Below, piece by piece: positions 53,070 through 62,200 of a DNA stretch of 64,000 bases. The notes below the pieces were generated by a model that searched no databases, was not told the DNA's origin, and was given only the letters and a program-made list of their open reading frames with translations. The translations under genes were made by a program, and so were the position numbers. Where the stretch lies: positions 62,001-126,000 of the forward strand of contig NZ_JALPRJ010000016.1 in the NCBI RefSeq assembly GCF_030464885.1, written 5' to 3'. This DNA comes from Caballeronia sp. SEWSISQ10-4 2. GTDB taxonomy: Bacteria > Pseudomonadota > Gammaproteobacteria > Burkholderiales > Burkholderiaceae. The stretch's first letter is position 1. The number at the start of each line of letters is the position of its first letter.

Positions 53070-53101
53070 CGAGTCCAATCGTGAAAACCGGGACAGCAAC
53101 A

Positions 53102-54376
53102 ATGATATCCAACAAGATCTACGCATTCGCCGTCAACCCGTGGGCGGTGATCGGCAGTCTCGCGCTCGGGGGCGCTTTCGGCCTGCTCATGCCCGGGGAG
53201 GCGCTGAAACTCGGCATCGTAGGCGACGTCTACGTCAATCTCCTGAAGATGACCACCTTGCCGTTCATGGTGTCCGCCGTGATCTTCAGCCTCCAGCGCC
53301 TGTTTCGCGACGGCGGCACCTCGCGGCTGTTGTTGCGCGTGGTTACCGTGTTCCTGTGCGCATCGGCGACGGTCGCGCTGGTCGGCGCGCTGGTGCTGCT
53401 CGTCATGCGCCCGGGCGCCAACCTGTCGAGCGCGACCATGCACACGTTCGGCCTGATGGTCGGCAACGATTCGAGCTCCAGCGAGACCGTGATGAACCTG
53501 TACGGTACGGACGTCGCGGTGAAAGGACTCAGCCTGTATGACGTGATCGCGAGCCTTGTACCGAGCAACATCTTCGCCGCGCTCGCCAACGGCGATGCGC
53601 TGAAGACGCTGGTGTTCGCGTTGCTGTTCGGTCTCGCCGTGGGCCGCGTGCCCGAGCGGATCTCGGTGGGCTTGAGCCAGGCGCTGGAGACGATCTACCA
53701 GGCGTGCCAGAAGCTGATGCACTGGCTGAGCTATCCGCTACCGCTGATCCTTTTCTGCATGAGCGCGGCGCAACTCGGCAGGTCGGGGGTCGGCCCGCTG
53801 CACGCGATGTTGCAATTCGTGATCGCGTTTTTCATTGTCTCGGTGGTGCTGCTCGTGCTGGCTGCCGTAGTCATCTGGAAACGGTCGAACCATTCGCTTG
53901 GCGCGACGCTCGAAGCGCTGCGCGCGCCTTTCGCGCTGGCGCTCGCCACGCGCAACAGTGCGGCGTGCATGCCGAGCATGATCGAAAGCCTCGTTGACCA
54001 GCTTGGTTTCGCACGCGCCCGCGTCGAGCTGATGGTGCCGCTCACGGTGTCGCTGCTGCGGGTCGGGCCGATGGTCTATTACGTCTGCGCGACGCTCTTC
54101 ATCGCGCAACTGTATGGGCGCTCGCTTGGCATCGTTGAAGTGTGCACGGTGGTGCTGGCTTCGGTCCTCGCCGGGTTCGCTTCCGCGGGCATGACGGGAC
54201 TCGTGACCGTATCGCTTGTAGGCATGACCTGCGTGTACCTGAGCCTGCCGTTTGAAGCCGCGTTCATCCTGTTCCTCGCGGTCGATCCGCTCTGCGACAT
54301 GCTGCGCACCCTGATTCTCGTCATCGGCAACACGGCGGCCGTGTCGGTGATTTGCCCGCGTCCGCTCAAGATCTAG
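53102..54376 (+). CDS. DAACS-like dicarboxylate/amino-acid transporter, divergent (first copy)
   Basis: From the ATG at 53102 (a GTG at 53081 is possible) the product has 424 residues with eight hydrophobic segments and two re-entrant regions, as in GltPh/GltP. The TM8 segment AVDPLCDMLRTLILVIGN aligns with the glutamate-transporter TM8: Asp395, Asp399, Arg402 and Thr403 keep the substrate residues, while the positions of the GltPh Asn401 and Asp405 cation ligands are Leu406 and Asn410. The NMDG loop of TM7 reads LRVG (319-322), and the re-entrant serine motif reads TRNSAACMP (283-291). It may carry an amino acid without normal Na+ coupling. Confidence 0.85.
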   Translation: MISNKIYAFAVNPWAVIGSLALGGAFGLLMPGEALKLGIVGDVYVNLLKMTTLPFMVSAVIFSLQRLFRDGGTSRLLLRVVTVFLCASATVALVGALVLLVMRPGANLSSATMHTFGLMVGNDSSSSETVMNLYGTDVAVKGLSLYDVIASLVPSNIFAALANGDALKTLVFALLFGLAVGRVPERISVGLSQALETIYQACQKLMHWLSYPLPLILFCMSAAQLGRSGVGPLHAMLQFVIAFFIVSVVLLVLAAVVIWKRSNHSLGATLEALRAPFALALATRNSAACMPSMIESLVDQLGFARARVELMVPLTVSLLRVGPMVYYVCATLFIAQLYGRSLGIVEVCTVVLASVLAGFASAGMTGLVTVSLVGMTCVYLSLPFEAAFILFLAVDPLCDMLRTLILVIGNTAAVSVICPRPLKI

Positions 54377-54385
54377 GAGAACGGC

Positions 54386-55096
54386 ATGGCACTGATCGGG
54401 ATTCTTGGCGGCATGGGGCCGCTTGCCACTGTCGATTTCATGGATCGCGTGGTCCGGCTCACAAGCACGGCAGGCGCTGCGTGCGATCAGCAGCATCTGC
54501 CGCTGCTGATCGCCAACCTGCCGCATATTCCGGACCGCTCGAAGGCCATGCTCGAAGCCGGCGAGGACCCGTTGCCGGCCATGCTCGACGGTATCGACAT
54601 GCTCAACCGCAACGGCGTTGAGCTCATTGCGATTCCGTGCAATTCCGCTCATTACTGGTTCGACGCGATTCGCGGGCACAGCCGGGCGCCGGTTCTGCAT
54701 ATCGCTGAAACCTGCGTGGCTGCCGTGCCGCAGGGCATGCGCCGTGTCGCGGTGCTGGCAACGGGCGGCACGCTGCGCTCGGAGCTCTACCAGAACATCC
54801 TGAGCGCACGCGGCATGGAACCCGTGGTGCCAGACGACGCGACCCAGCAGCGCATCGATGCGTGCATCCACGCGGTCAAGGCAGGAGAGTACGCTGAATC
54901 GGCACTGCAACTCGCAGCGGCGCTGGCCGACCTGGAAGCGCGCGGTGCGCAAGCGGCGGTGATGGGTTGCACGGAGATCCCGCTGGCGGCCCGCGAGTTG
55001 TCCGCGCCGCCGATGACCCTCGTCGACAGCACGCTGGAACTCGCGCGCGCGACCGTATCGTATGCGCTCGCGCGGGGCTGGAACACGCGTCAATGA
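54386..55096 (+). CDS. Aspartate/glutamate-type amino-acid racemase
   Basis: A 236-residue cofactor-independent racemase of the aspartate/hydantoin superfamily. GILGGMGPLATVDFMDRVVR is the N-terminal signature; both catalytic cysteines are present as Cys85 (PCNSAHYWFD) and Cys195 (GCTEIPL). It should interconvert L- and D-forms of an acidic or related amino acid. No signal peptide is evident, so it is cytoplasmic or a secreted T6SS cargo. It is nine bases after the first transporter and overlaps the second by four bases (ATGA), so it is made together with both. MurI is unlikely: it is shorter and lacks MurI-specific motifs. Confidence 0.9.
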   Translation: MALIGILGGMGPLATVDFMDRVVRLTSTAGAACDQQHLPLLIANLPHIPDRSKAMLEAGEDPLPAMLDGIDMLNRNGVELIAIPCNSAHYWFDAIRGHSRAPVLHIAETCVAAVPQGMRRVAVLATGGTLRSELYQNILSARGMEPVVPDDATQQRIDACIHAVKAGEYAESALQLAAALADLEARGAQAAVMGCTEIPLAARELSAPPMTLVDSTLELARATVSYALARGWNTRQ

Positions 55097-56511
55097 ATAC
55101 GTTAAAACGGCTTTCGAACAGCACGCTGGTGCTCCTGCTGTGCCTTGGGCTCGGCGCGTTCGCGGGTGTCTTCGCGGGTCCCGCCGGCGCGCTCGCGTAT
55201 TTCGCCGGCCAGATCTATCTGGCGATCGTGAATATGGCGGCTGTGCCCTTGCTCGTGTTCGCGATGTTTTTCGGACTGCGACAACTGCTGTCGCTGCCGC
55301 GTCCGGGACTGCGTATCGGCACGATGTTCGCGCTTGCCGTCGCGCTCGTGGCCGCCTGTGCGGCGGCCGGCACGCTTGCCGGCGTGGCCGTGGCGCCGGG
55401 TCAGTCTCTGTCGAACGGCGCGCACGCGCAGCTTGGGCAACTGGTGCTGCAAAGCGCGTCCGACGCAGAAGACATGCGCATGACGCTTTTCGGGCATGGC
55501 CGGCCGGCTGCGTCGCCGGGTGCGCTGGTGTTGAGCGACGTCGTGCCGGATAACTTCTTTCGCGTACTCGCCGACGGCCATGCGCTCGGCATCCTCACGG
55601 GAACGATCCTGTTCGGCATGGCGTTCGCCGCGCTCACGAGCGAGCAGACGAGCGTGCTGAACGGCGTGTTCGAAGGCATTTACCGGACACTTGAGGCGAT
55701 CATCAAGCACGCGAACCTGCTGTTGCCTGTGCTCGTATTCGGCACGGCCGCCCACGTAGTCGGGCAAACGGAGCGCGCGACGCTCAGCGCGATGGGCGGC
55801 TTCCTGCTGTGCTTCGGGCTGCTGGCGCTGTTGTTATGCGGCGTGGCGCTCGCGGCGATTGCCGCGAGCGCACGCGCGCCGTTCGGGCGCGTTGTCGCGT
55901 GTCTGAAGGCGCCGATGCTGATCGGACTGACCTCCGGCAGCGCGACGGCGCCGATTCCCCACACCATCGAAGCGATGAGCACGCGGCTCGGTTTTAGCCG
56001 CGGCGTCGTGGAGCTCGTCGTGCCGTTTGGCGTCGTCTTCGTGCGCGCCGGCTCTGCGCTGTACTTCGCGCTGGCCGCCGTGTTCGTCGCCAATCTCTAT
56101 GACTGCCCGCTCGGCGTCGGCGACATGGTGTTGATCGGCGCGGCCTCCGTGATGGCCGCATTCATCTCGGCCGGGCAGAGCGGCGTGGCAGGTGTCGGTT
56201 ACGCGGGTTTCGTGCTGTCGATGCTGCGCTTGCCCGTCGAAGCGGCCGTCGTGCTGCTGGTCGCAATCGATCTGATTTGCGAAGGTCCGCGCAATCTGCT
56301 GAGTCTGCTTTGCGTCTGCACGGTGGTCGCACTCGTGTCGGCGGGTTTGCCTGCCGATCGTCTGGCGCTGCTCGATCTGCACACTTCGCCGGAGCCGCGC
56401 GCTGCCCTGCGTTTTTCATTTACGCGAGGCCAGCTTGCGCTCACGGCCGTTTGCGTCCTGATGGCGGCATCGCTGATCGTATTGATGGGCATAGGGGTAG
56501 GAGCGAAATGA
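55093..56511 (+). CDS. DAACS-like transporter, divergent (second copy, with extra C-terminal helix)
   Basis: From the ATG at 55093, overlapping the racemase stop, the product has 472 residues. The fold signatures are recognisable but altered: re-entrant loop TSGSATAP (280-287), TM7 VRAG (317-320) in place of NMDG, TM8 DLICEGPRNLLSLLCV (393-408) in which the substrate Asp394 is Glu397, Thr398 is Asn401 and the cation ligand Asp405 is Val408. An additional transmembrane helix (about 446-468) ends the protein. Its stop overlaps the tssJ ATG by four bases. Substrate and coupling ion cannot be deduced; it is clearly a sister of the first copy. Confidence 0.83.
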   Translation: MNTLKRLSNSTLVLLLCLGLGAFAGVFAGPAGALAYFAGQIYLAIVNMAAVPLLVFAMFFGLRQLLSLPRPGLRIGTMFALAVALVAACAAAGTLAGVAVAPGQSLSNGAHAQLGQLVLQSASDAEDMRMTLFGHGRPAASPGALVLSDVVPDNFFRVLADGHALGILTGTILFGMAFAALTSEQTSVLNGVFEGIYRTLEAIIKHANLLLPVLVFGTAAHVVGQTERATLSAMGGFLLCFGLLALLLCGVALAAIAASARAPFGRVVACLKAPMLIGLTSGSATAPIPHTIEAMSTRLGFSRGVVELVVPFGVVFVRAGSALYFALAAVFVANLYDCPLGVGDMVLIGAASVMAAFISAGQSGVAGVGYAGFVLSMLRLPVEAAVVLLVAIDLICEGPRNLLSLLCVCTVVALVSAGLPADRLALLDLHTSPEPRAALRFSFTRGQLALTAVCVLMAASLIVLMGIGVGAK

Positions 56512-57020
56512 AGAATTGCCGAACGATCTTGCCTGCTCCGGCGCGCTTGCGCCGCTTCGCATGTCTGTTGCTGACGGTCTGCATCGCGGGTCTCGTAGCC
56601 GGTTGCGCGACACCCTCATTCCTGAGTCTCAAGGGCGACAAGGTGAAGTGGGACCAGTTGACGCTCGTGGCGAGCGACGACGTCAACAACAACAGCCCGG
56701 TCGCGATCGACGTCGTGCTGGTGAGCGACGACGCCATGCTCGCGCGCCTCGCAGAATTGCCTGCTTCCAAGTGGTTTTCCGCGCGCGCAGACCTTGCCAG
56801 CACGTTTCCGAAGGCGCTGCGCTACTGGAGCTGGGAAGTCGTGCCCGGCCAGCGTGTCGATGTACCTGGCGACACGTTCGACCGGCCGCGCGTGGCAGCG
56901 GCCCTCGTCTTCGCCAACTATGCAAACCCGGGCGCTCATCGCGTGCGGATCGAACAGTTCAGCGGCCGTCTTGCGGTGCAGCTCGACAACAACACGTTTT
57001 CCGTATCGGCCGTGAAATGA
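56508..57020 (+). CDS. tssJ: T6SS outer-membrane lipoprotein TssJ
   Basis: From the ATG at 56508 the product has 170 residues. A signal peptide ends in the lipobox LVAGC, so it is lipidated, and a transthyretin-like domain follows (WDQLTLVASDDVNNNSPVAI, then VVPGQRVDVPGDTFDRPRVA). TssJ binds the TssM periplasmic part and anchors the membrane complex to the outer membrane. The domain is rather divergent, but position before tssK-L-M and the lipobox make the call reasonable. Confidence 0.82.
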   Translation: MKNCRTILPAPARLRRFACLLLTVCIAGLVAGCATPSFLSLKGDKVKWDQLTLVASDDVNNNSPVAIDVVLVSDDAMLARLAELPASKWFSARADLASTFPKALRYWSWEVVPGQRVDVPGDTFDRPRVAAALVFANYANPGAHRVRIEQFSGRLAVQLDNNTFSVSAVK

Positions 57021-57083
57021 CACTGATGAATTCCGCACTGATCTATCGCCGTGTTCCTGTCACGCATAAAAAGGGGAACCGCC

Positions 57084-58415
57084 ATGCATGAGCGCAACGC
57101 CCCGGTCGTGGACCGCGTTGAATGGTTCGAAGGCATGCTACTCGCGCCACAGCATTTTCAGTTGATGAGCGCGCGGGTCGATTCGCTCGTCGCGTGGCAG
57201 ACGCTCGCCGCCGCGCCGTTCAGCTGGGGCGTGCGCCGCCTCGTATTCGACAGCGGCTTGCTGCCCGCCGGCGTGGTCCGTGTGCTCGCGCTTGACGCAA
57301 TCATGCCCGACGGCACGGCCGTGTCCTATGCGGCGGAGTCGAGCGGGCACGGCAGGCTCGAACTATCGCTTGAGCCGTTCGCGGAACAGTTGGCAAACGG
57401 GCCGCTCGATTTCTACCTGACCTTGCCCGTCGCCGCCTCAATGCGGCGCGACAACGAGGTGCGGCGCTTTCGCTCGAGCGCGGGCGCGCCGGTCGAGGAC
57501 GAAGTCTCGGCGGCGCCGCCCACTGACGTCTCGCGCCTCATGCCGAATCTCGCGCTGGCGGCCGGCGAGTTGCCGTCGGCGATGTACGTGTCCTTGCGGC
57601 TTGGTTCGGTCTATCGCGACAACGAAGTCGTCCGTCTTGGCGAGCGGCTTCCACCTCTCATCGAAATTGATCGCGGCAATCCGCTGTGGACGACTGTCGC
57701 CACGCTGCTCGGACAGTTACGCGGCAAAGCGGCGTTCGTCGCGCGGCAGACGGCGATTCCGTCGTCGAAGATCGATGACCGGCTGACGCAGCTCGAACTG
57801 AAGGACCGGCTGCGAAGCCTGCTGGCCGCGTTGCCGCTTGCCGAAGCAGTGCTGCGCACGCCACACCTGCATCCGCTTGCGCTGTATTTCGCGCTTGCCT
57901 CGCTGTCCGGCTCGCTTTCCATGCTGATGCCCGGCGGCTTGCCGCCCGTGCCGCCGGACTACGATCACGCCGATCCGCTCGCAGTATTCACGCCGCTGCT
58001 GCGCGCGTTGCGCGACGCGGTGGCCGAGGTCAGCGAAGGGTATCGGGAACACAAGTTCGAACTGCGCCACGGCACTTTCGAAATCGCGCTGCAGCGCGAT
58101 TGGCTCGGCGCGCGGCTCGTCATTGGCCTGCGCGGCCAGTCCGAGCGCGACCTGCTCGCATGGATGGACGGCGCGGTCGTGGGCTCGCAATCGGTCTACG
58201 CGTCGCTGCGCAGCCGCCGGGTGCTCGGTGCGCCGCGCCGGGTTGTGGAGTTTGCGGAGGAGCTGGGCATTCGCTCGGGGTCCGGCTATCTGCTGTTCGA
58301 AATCCAGGCCGACTCGGCGCTCGTGATTGCAAACGAGGCACTCGTCATCAGCAACCCCAATGAAAGTGCAAGCGCACAGCGGCCGCAGGAAATGCTGCTG
58401 TTCGTGAAGGGCTGA
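57084..58415 (+). CDS. tssK: T6SS baseplate-membrane connector TssK
   Basis: From the ATG at 57084 (AGGGGAA upstream) the product has 443 residues. The N-terminal VDRVEWFEGMLLAPQHFQLM is the TssK signature, and the shell and neck domains follow; the C-terminal head (FAEELGIRSGSGYLLFEIQA) contacts TssL/TssM. Length matches the family. It begins 63 bp after tssJ, the longest gap in the second half of the operon. Confidence 0.95.
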   Translation: MHERNAPVVDRVEWFEGMLLAPQHFQLMSARVDSLVAWQTLAAAPFSWGVRRLVFDSGLLPAGVVRVLALDAIMPDGTAVSYAAESSGHGRLELSLEPFAEQLANGPLDFYLTLPVAASMRRDNEVRRFRSSAGAPVEDEVSAAPPTDVSRLMPNLALAAGELPSAMYVSLRLGSVYRDNEVVRLGERLPPLIEIDRGNPLWTTVATLLGQLRGKAAFVARQTAIPSSKIDDRLTQLELKDRLRSLLAALPLAEAVLRTPHLHPLALYFALASLSGSLSMLMPGGLPPVPPDYDHADPLAVFTPLLRALRDAVAEVSEGYREHKFELRHGTFEIALQRDWLGARLVIGLRGQSERDLLAWMDGAVVGSQSVYASLRSRRVLGAPRRVVEFAEELGIRSGSGYLLFEIQADSALVIANEALVISNPNESASAQRPQEMLLFVKG

Positions 58416-58440
58416 CAGTCAATAAAAGGTAGGCCGGGCA

Positions 58441-59193
58441 ATGGCACGCAACCGAATCGAATCCGAAGAAAACGACTTGATCATGGCGCAGTTTCGCAGC
58501 TTTCTCCACGAACTCACAAGAGCGCAAAAGCGCTTTTCGGAAGCGCCCGAGGCCGATCCGGAACTGGCCGCTCACGCAATGAGCCGGCATTTGCTGAACC
58601 TGCTGGAGATCCAGACTTTGCAGTCGCATCGCGAAGGCACGCGCTTCGACATGGAGAACCTGGCGGACGCGCGCTACCTGAAGGCGGTGCTCGCCGATGA
58701 AATCCTGCTCAACACGCAGTGGACCGGCCGCGAACGCTGGACCGCGTATCTGCTTGAATCGACGCTGTTTCGCACCAACGTTGCGGGCGATCTCGTGTTC
58801 CGCAAGATCGAGCAATTGCTGTCGGATCGGGAGCCGTCGCGCCGGGACGTCGCGCGCATATGCCTGTTCTCGCTCGCGATGGGGTTCCAGGGCCGCTTTC
58901 GCGGCACGGACGCGGCAGCACAACTGCGCAGCTATCGCGAGGAGCTGTACGAGTTCATCTATCAGCGGCGCGCCGATCTCGGCGGACGCGAGCGTGTGCT
59001 GGCGGATAGCGCTTATGCAAACACGATTTCGCATATCGCGCCGCGCAAGCTGCCGACGGTCAGCCGCTGGACCATGATCGGACTGCTCGCCATGGTGGCG
59101 CTGCTGGCGGTATCGGAACTATTGTGGCTGTGGCAATCATGGCCGGTGCGCGAAGCGCTGCGCGGCGATGCGGCAGTGAGGGTGAAGTCATGA
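58441..59193 (+). CDS. tssL: T6SS inner-membrane protein TssL (DotU family)
   Basis: A 250-residue DotU-type protein with a cytoplasmic N-terminal helical domain (about 30-190; DARYLKAVLADEILLNTQW, then LFSLAMGFQGRFRG) and one C-terminal transmembrane segment (about 205-230; MIGLLAMVALLAVSELLWLW). There is no OmpA-like peptidoglycan-binding extension. With TssM it forms the inner-membrane part of the complex. Confidence 0.94.
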   Translation: MARNRIESEENDLIMAQFRSFLHELTRAQKRFSEAPEADPELAAHAMSRHLLNLLEIQTLQSHREGTRFDMENLADARYLKAVLADEILLNTQWTGRERWTAYLLESTLFRTNVAGDLVFRKIEQLLSDREPSRRDVARICLFSLAMGFQGRFRGTDAAAQLRSYREELYEFIYQRRADLGGRERVLADSAYANTISHIAPRKLPTVSRWTMIGLLAMVALLAVSELLWLWQSWPVREALRGDAAVRVKS

Positions 59194-59242
59194 GCCCGCG
59201 TTTGAGTCCGCTGCACATGCTGTCGCTCGCGGGAGTTCGCAC

Positions 59243-62200
59243 ATGCTGACAAGCAACCTGTTCCTGCTGTCGCTCGCGGTGCTGATCCTGGTCGTTGTCG
59301 CGGTACTCGGCGCGGTGGTGTATTTCGCCGCGCACAACGCGCAGAGCAAGCCGACGGCCGCGCGCAAGATCGTGCGGCTGCGCGCTGATTCGTTGCGCAA
59401 TGCGTTCCGGCAGGCCGTCGAGTTGATCGAAGGCAATATTGCGTCGCGCTCAGAGCGCTACAACGTACCGTGGGTCATGGTCCTGAGCGAAGGCGACGAC
59501 CCGCGGCCGCTGCCGATCTCGCAGGCGGGCGTCGCGAGCGTGCTGAGCGCCGAAGCCGCGAGTCCGGCCGCGACCCAGGGTATCTCGTGGCACTTCTTCG
59601 ATCGCGGCATCGTGATCGATATCAAGGCGGCCTACCTGGGTTCGCCCGATGAAGACAGCGACGAAAAACCGTGGGACGAATTCCTGAGCCTGTGCCGCCA
59701 ATACCGGCCGCAGCGTCCATTCGATTCCGTCGTGGTCACCGTGCCGGCCGCCATGCTGCTCGCCGATCATACCGACGCGCGGCTCGAACTCGTACGTCAC
59801 GCGAAGCTTGTGCATCGCCGCTTGTGGCTTGCGCAGAACCGCTTTGCGATGCGCTTTGCTGTATACGTCATCGTGACGGGTTGCGAGAAGCTGACGGGCT
59901 TCGCCGCGTTCGCGCGTGCGTTGCCCGAGCCGCTGCGCGCAAGCATGCTCGGCTGGTCGTCGCCTTATGACTTGTCAGTCACCTATCAGGCCGACTGGAT
60001 CGACACGGCAATGGGCAGCATTGAGCGAGCGGTCTCCGACGCGAGCGCTGAAATGTTCGCGCTCGATGCGGGGCATCTCGATGCGCGCGAGTTCATGTTG
60101 CTGCCTGCGCGCATCGATGCGATCCGCGCGCAGTTGCAGCTTTATGTCGATGAACTGATGCGGCCGAGCGCCTATCACGAGCCATTCTTTTTCCGCGGCA
60201 TCTACCTGACGGGCGACAGCAGCGAACTGGCGCAGCGGGGCGTTGAACAGGACACGTCGTCCGGGCTTGCCGTGGTGGAGGCCGCCTACGATTCGTACGA
60301 CCGCGAGCCGAGCTTCGGTGACGACGAAACGGCAAGCACGGAGATGGTCGTTCATGGACAGGACGTGCGGCCTGCCGACGACCTGATGCTTCAGCCCGCC
60401 TTCCTGCGCGATCTCTTCGACAAGAAGATCTTTCTCGAATACGGCCTGACGCGGCCCTCCCGCTCGCAGCATCTCGCGCGGCCGGCGCTGCATCGCGCGC
60501 TGCGCTGGGGCGGCATCGTCGTGCTTGGCGGTTGGGGACTTGGCCTCGTGGTCGCGACCGCGCAGCTCAATCATCGCAACGGGCCGCTCGTGGCCGCGCT
60601 CGACGCCCTGAGCCGCGACGCTCAGGAGCGCGTCGCGGCGGAGCAGGGCGGCCAGAAGCTACCGGCGGACTGGTATCGCAGCAAGGCTCTGGCGCTGATC
60701 GGGCTGAACGACCGGCTGCGCACGGACACCTTTTGGACCGTGTTCATGCCCGGCTCGTGGGACATCGTGGACGATCTCAATGCACGCGTTCAGCAGCGTT
60801 TCGAGCGCGAGTTCGGCGAGATCGCTGTGACGGCCCTGGAGCGCGCGATGCTCGCGCAGGTGGGCCAGTTGACCGGCGTCGCAAGCGATCCGGGCACCGG
60901 CCAGTTGATTGTCGGTGACGACTGCGCAGCGCCGCAGAGCGCGAGCGGCGATGCATCCGGAGGCGATAGCCTCGCGCTCGAAGACCTCGCCGCGATGCGG
61001 ACGCTGCAGCGCTACGTGGGCTCGGTGACCCAGCTCGATGCAGCATTGCAGGCGATGCAGCGCTTGCAGCGGCCAGCGGCGGATAACGCCGATGCGTTGC
61101 GCCTCGCCGTGCGCTTCGCGTTCGGTGCGGAACTGCAGGGCAACGTGGCGGGCAGCCTGCCGTACTTTTATCGCGATGCGCATCACGCGGGCGCCTATGC
61201 TGTTGATGGCGTCGGCGGTATCAACCTGCCGGCAGTGCAACAAGCGCTGCGCTGCACGCTCGACAAGGGCGCACAGCAGCTCGACAACGCGATGTTCGTG
61301 GCAAATCCACTGCTCGTGGCTGAGCACTCGGTGACCAGCCATCTGGGTAACCTGACCGACGCCGACGCGAGTATTGCCGGTTTCACGCAGCTCACGAGCG
61401 ACTACCGTGCGGTCGTGGCGGGCATCGACGTGCAGCAGGACCTCTTCGCGGCCGGCAAGGGCGCGTGGATGCGCCAACCACAATTCACGCCCGGACCGGT
61501 CTATGACCGTGTGTACGCGCGCGTGGCGCAAACCAGCTTGCTCGGGCCGGACCTGGCCGCGCGCGTGCGCGAACGCTCGGGCACCGCGTTCCGGGCGTTC
61601 AGGAGCGAGCTCGCGCTGCGCTTCGGCGGCGCCGACGGCGGCATCGTGTGGAGCGACAAGGACGCGCGTTATACGGTGTCGCCCGCGCGTCTTGCGTTGC
61701 GTGATGGCCTGACCCGGCTGCTGAATCAATCGTTCTGGGTGCTGCCGCGCAATCTGGAGTTGCCCTCGGTACCGGACGGTTCTGCCGTGACGTGGGACCG
61801 CGCGCAACTCGACCAGGCGGCGGCGCTCGGCGACGTCCGCAAGCGTTTCCTCGCCGATGGACTGACCGGCTTGCCGGGAGCCTTGCGCCCGGTCGTTGAA
61901 CAGGCGCTTGACGCGCAGTTCGCACGCCTGATGCTCGATCAGGTTGCAGCCGCGGCCGTCGTGACGCCGATACAAGGCGAGCCCGACAGCGCCGCCTTCG
62001 ATGCCGCACGCGCGCGCCTTGCGAAGATTCGCGCGATGCTCACTGAGATGGGCGCTGCAACGCAAGTTGATGAACTGGATGCGCTCGTGTCGCGCGATGC
62101 GATCGAGCATCTGCGTCTCGACGACGATGCGCTGACGCGCTCGGACCTGTACGCGACGCAGCCTGCCGGCAGGTCGCCGGACGGTGCGCGTACATCGGCG

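Noticed and set aside
53738..55093. 451-codon minus-strand frame opposite the first transporter and racemase
   Set aside because: Arg/His/Gln-rich sequence without structure; crosses two real genes on the opposite strand.
54386..55096. Glutamate racemase MurI
   Set aside because: Length, motif spacing (PCNSAH, GCTEIPL) and N-terminal GILGGMGPLAT fit the aspartate/broad racemase branch rather than MurI.
60659..62110. 483-codon minus-strand frame opposite tssM
   Set aside because: Shadow of tssM; no domain or start signal.
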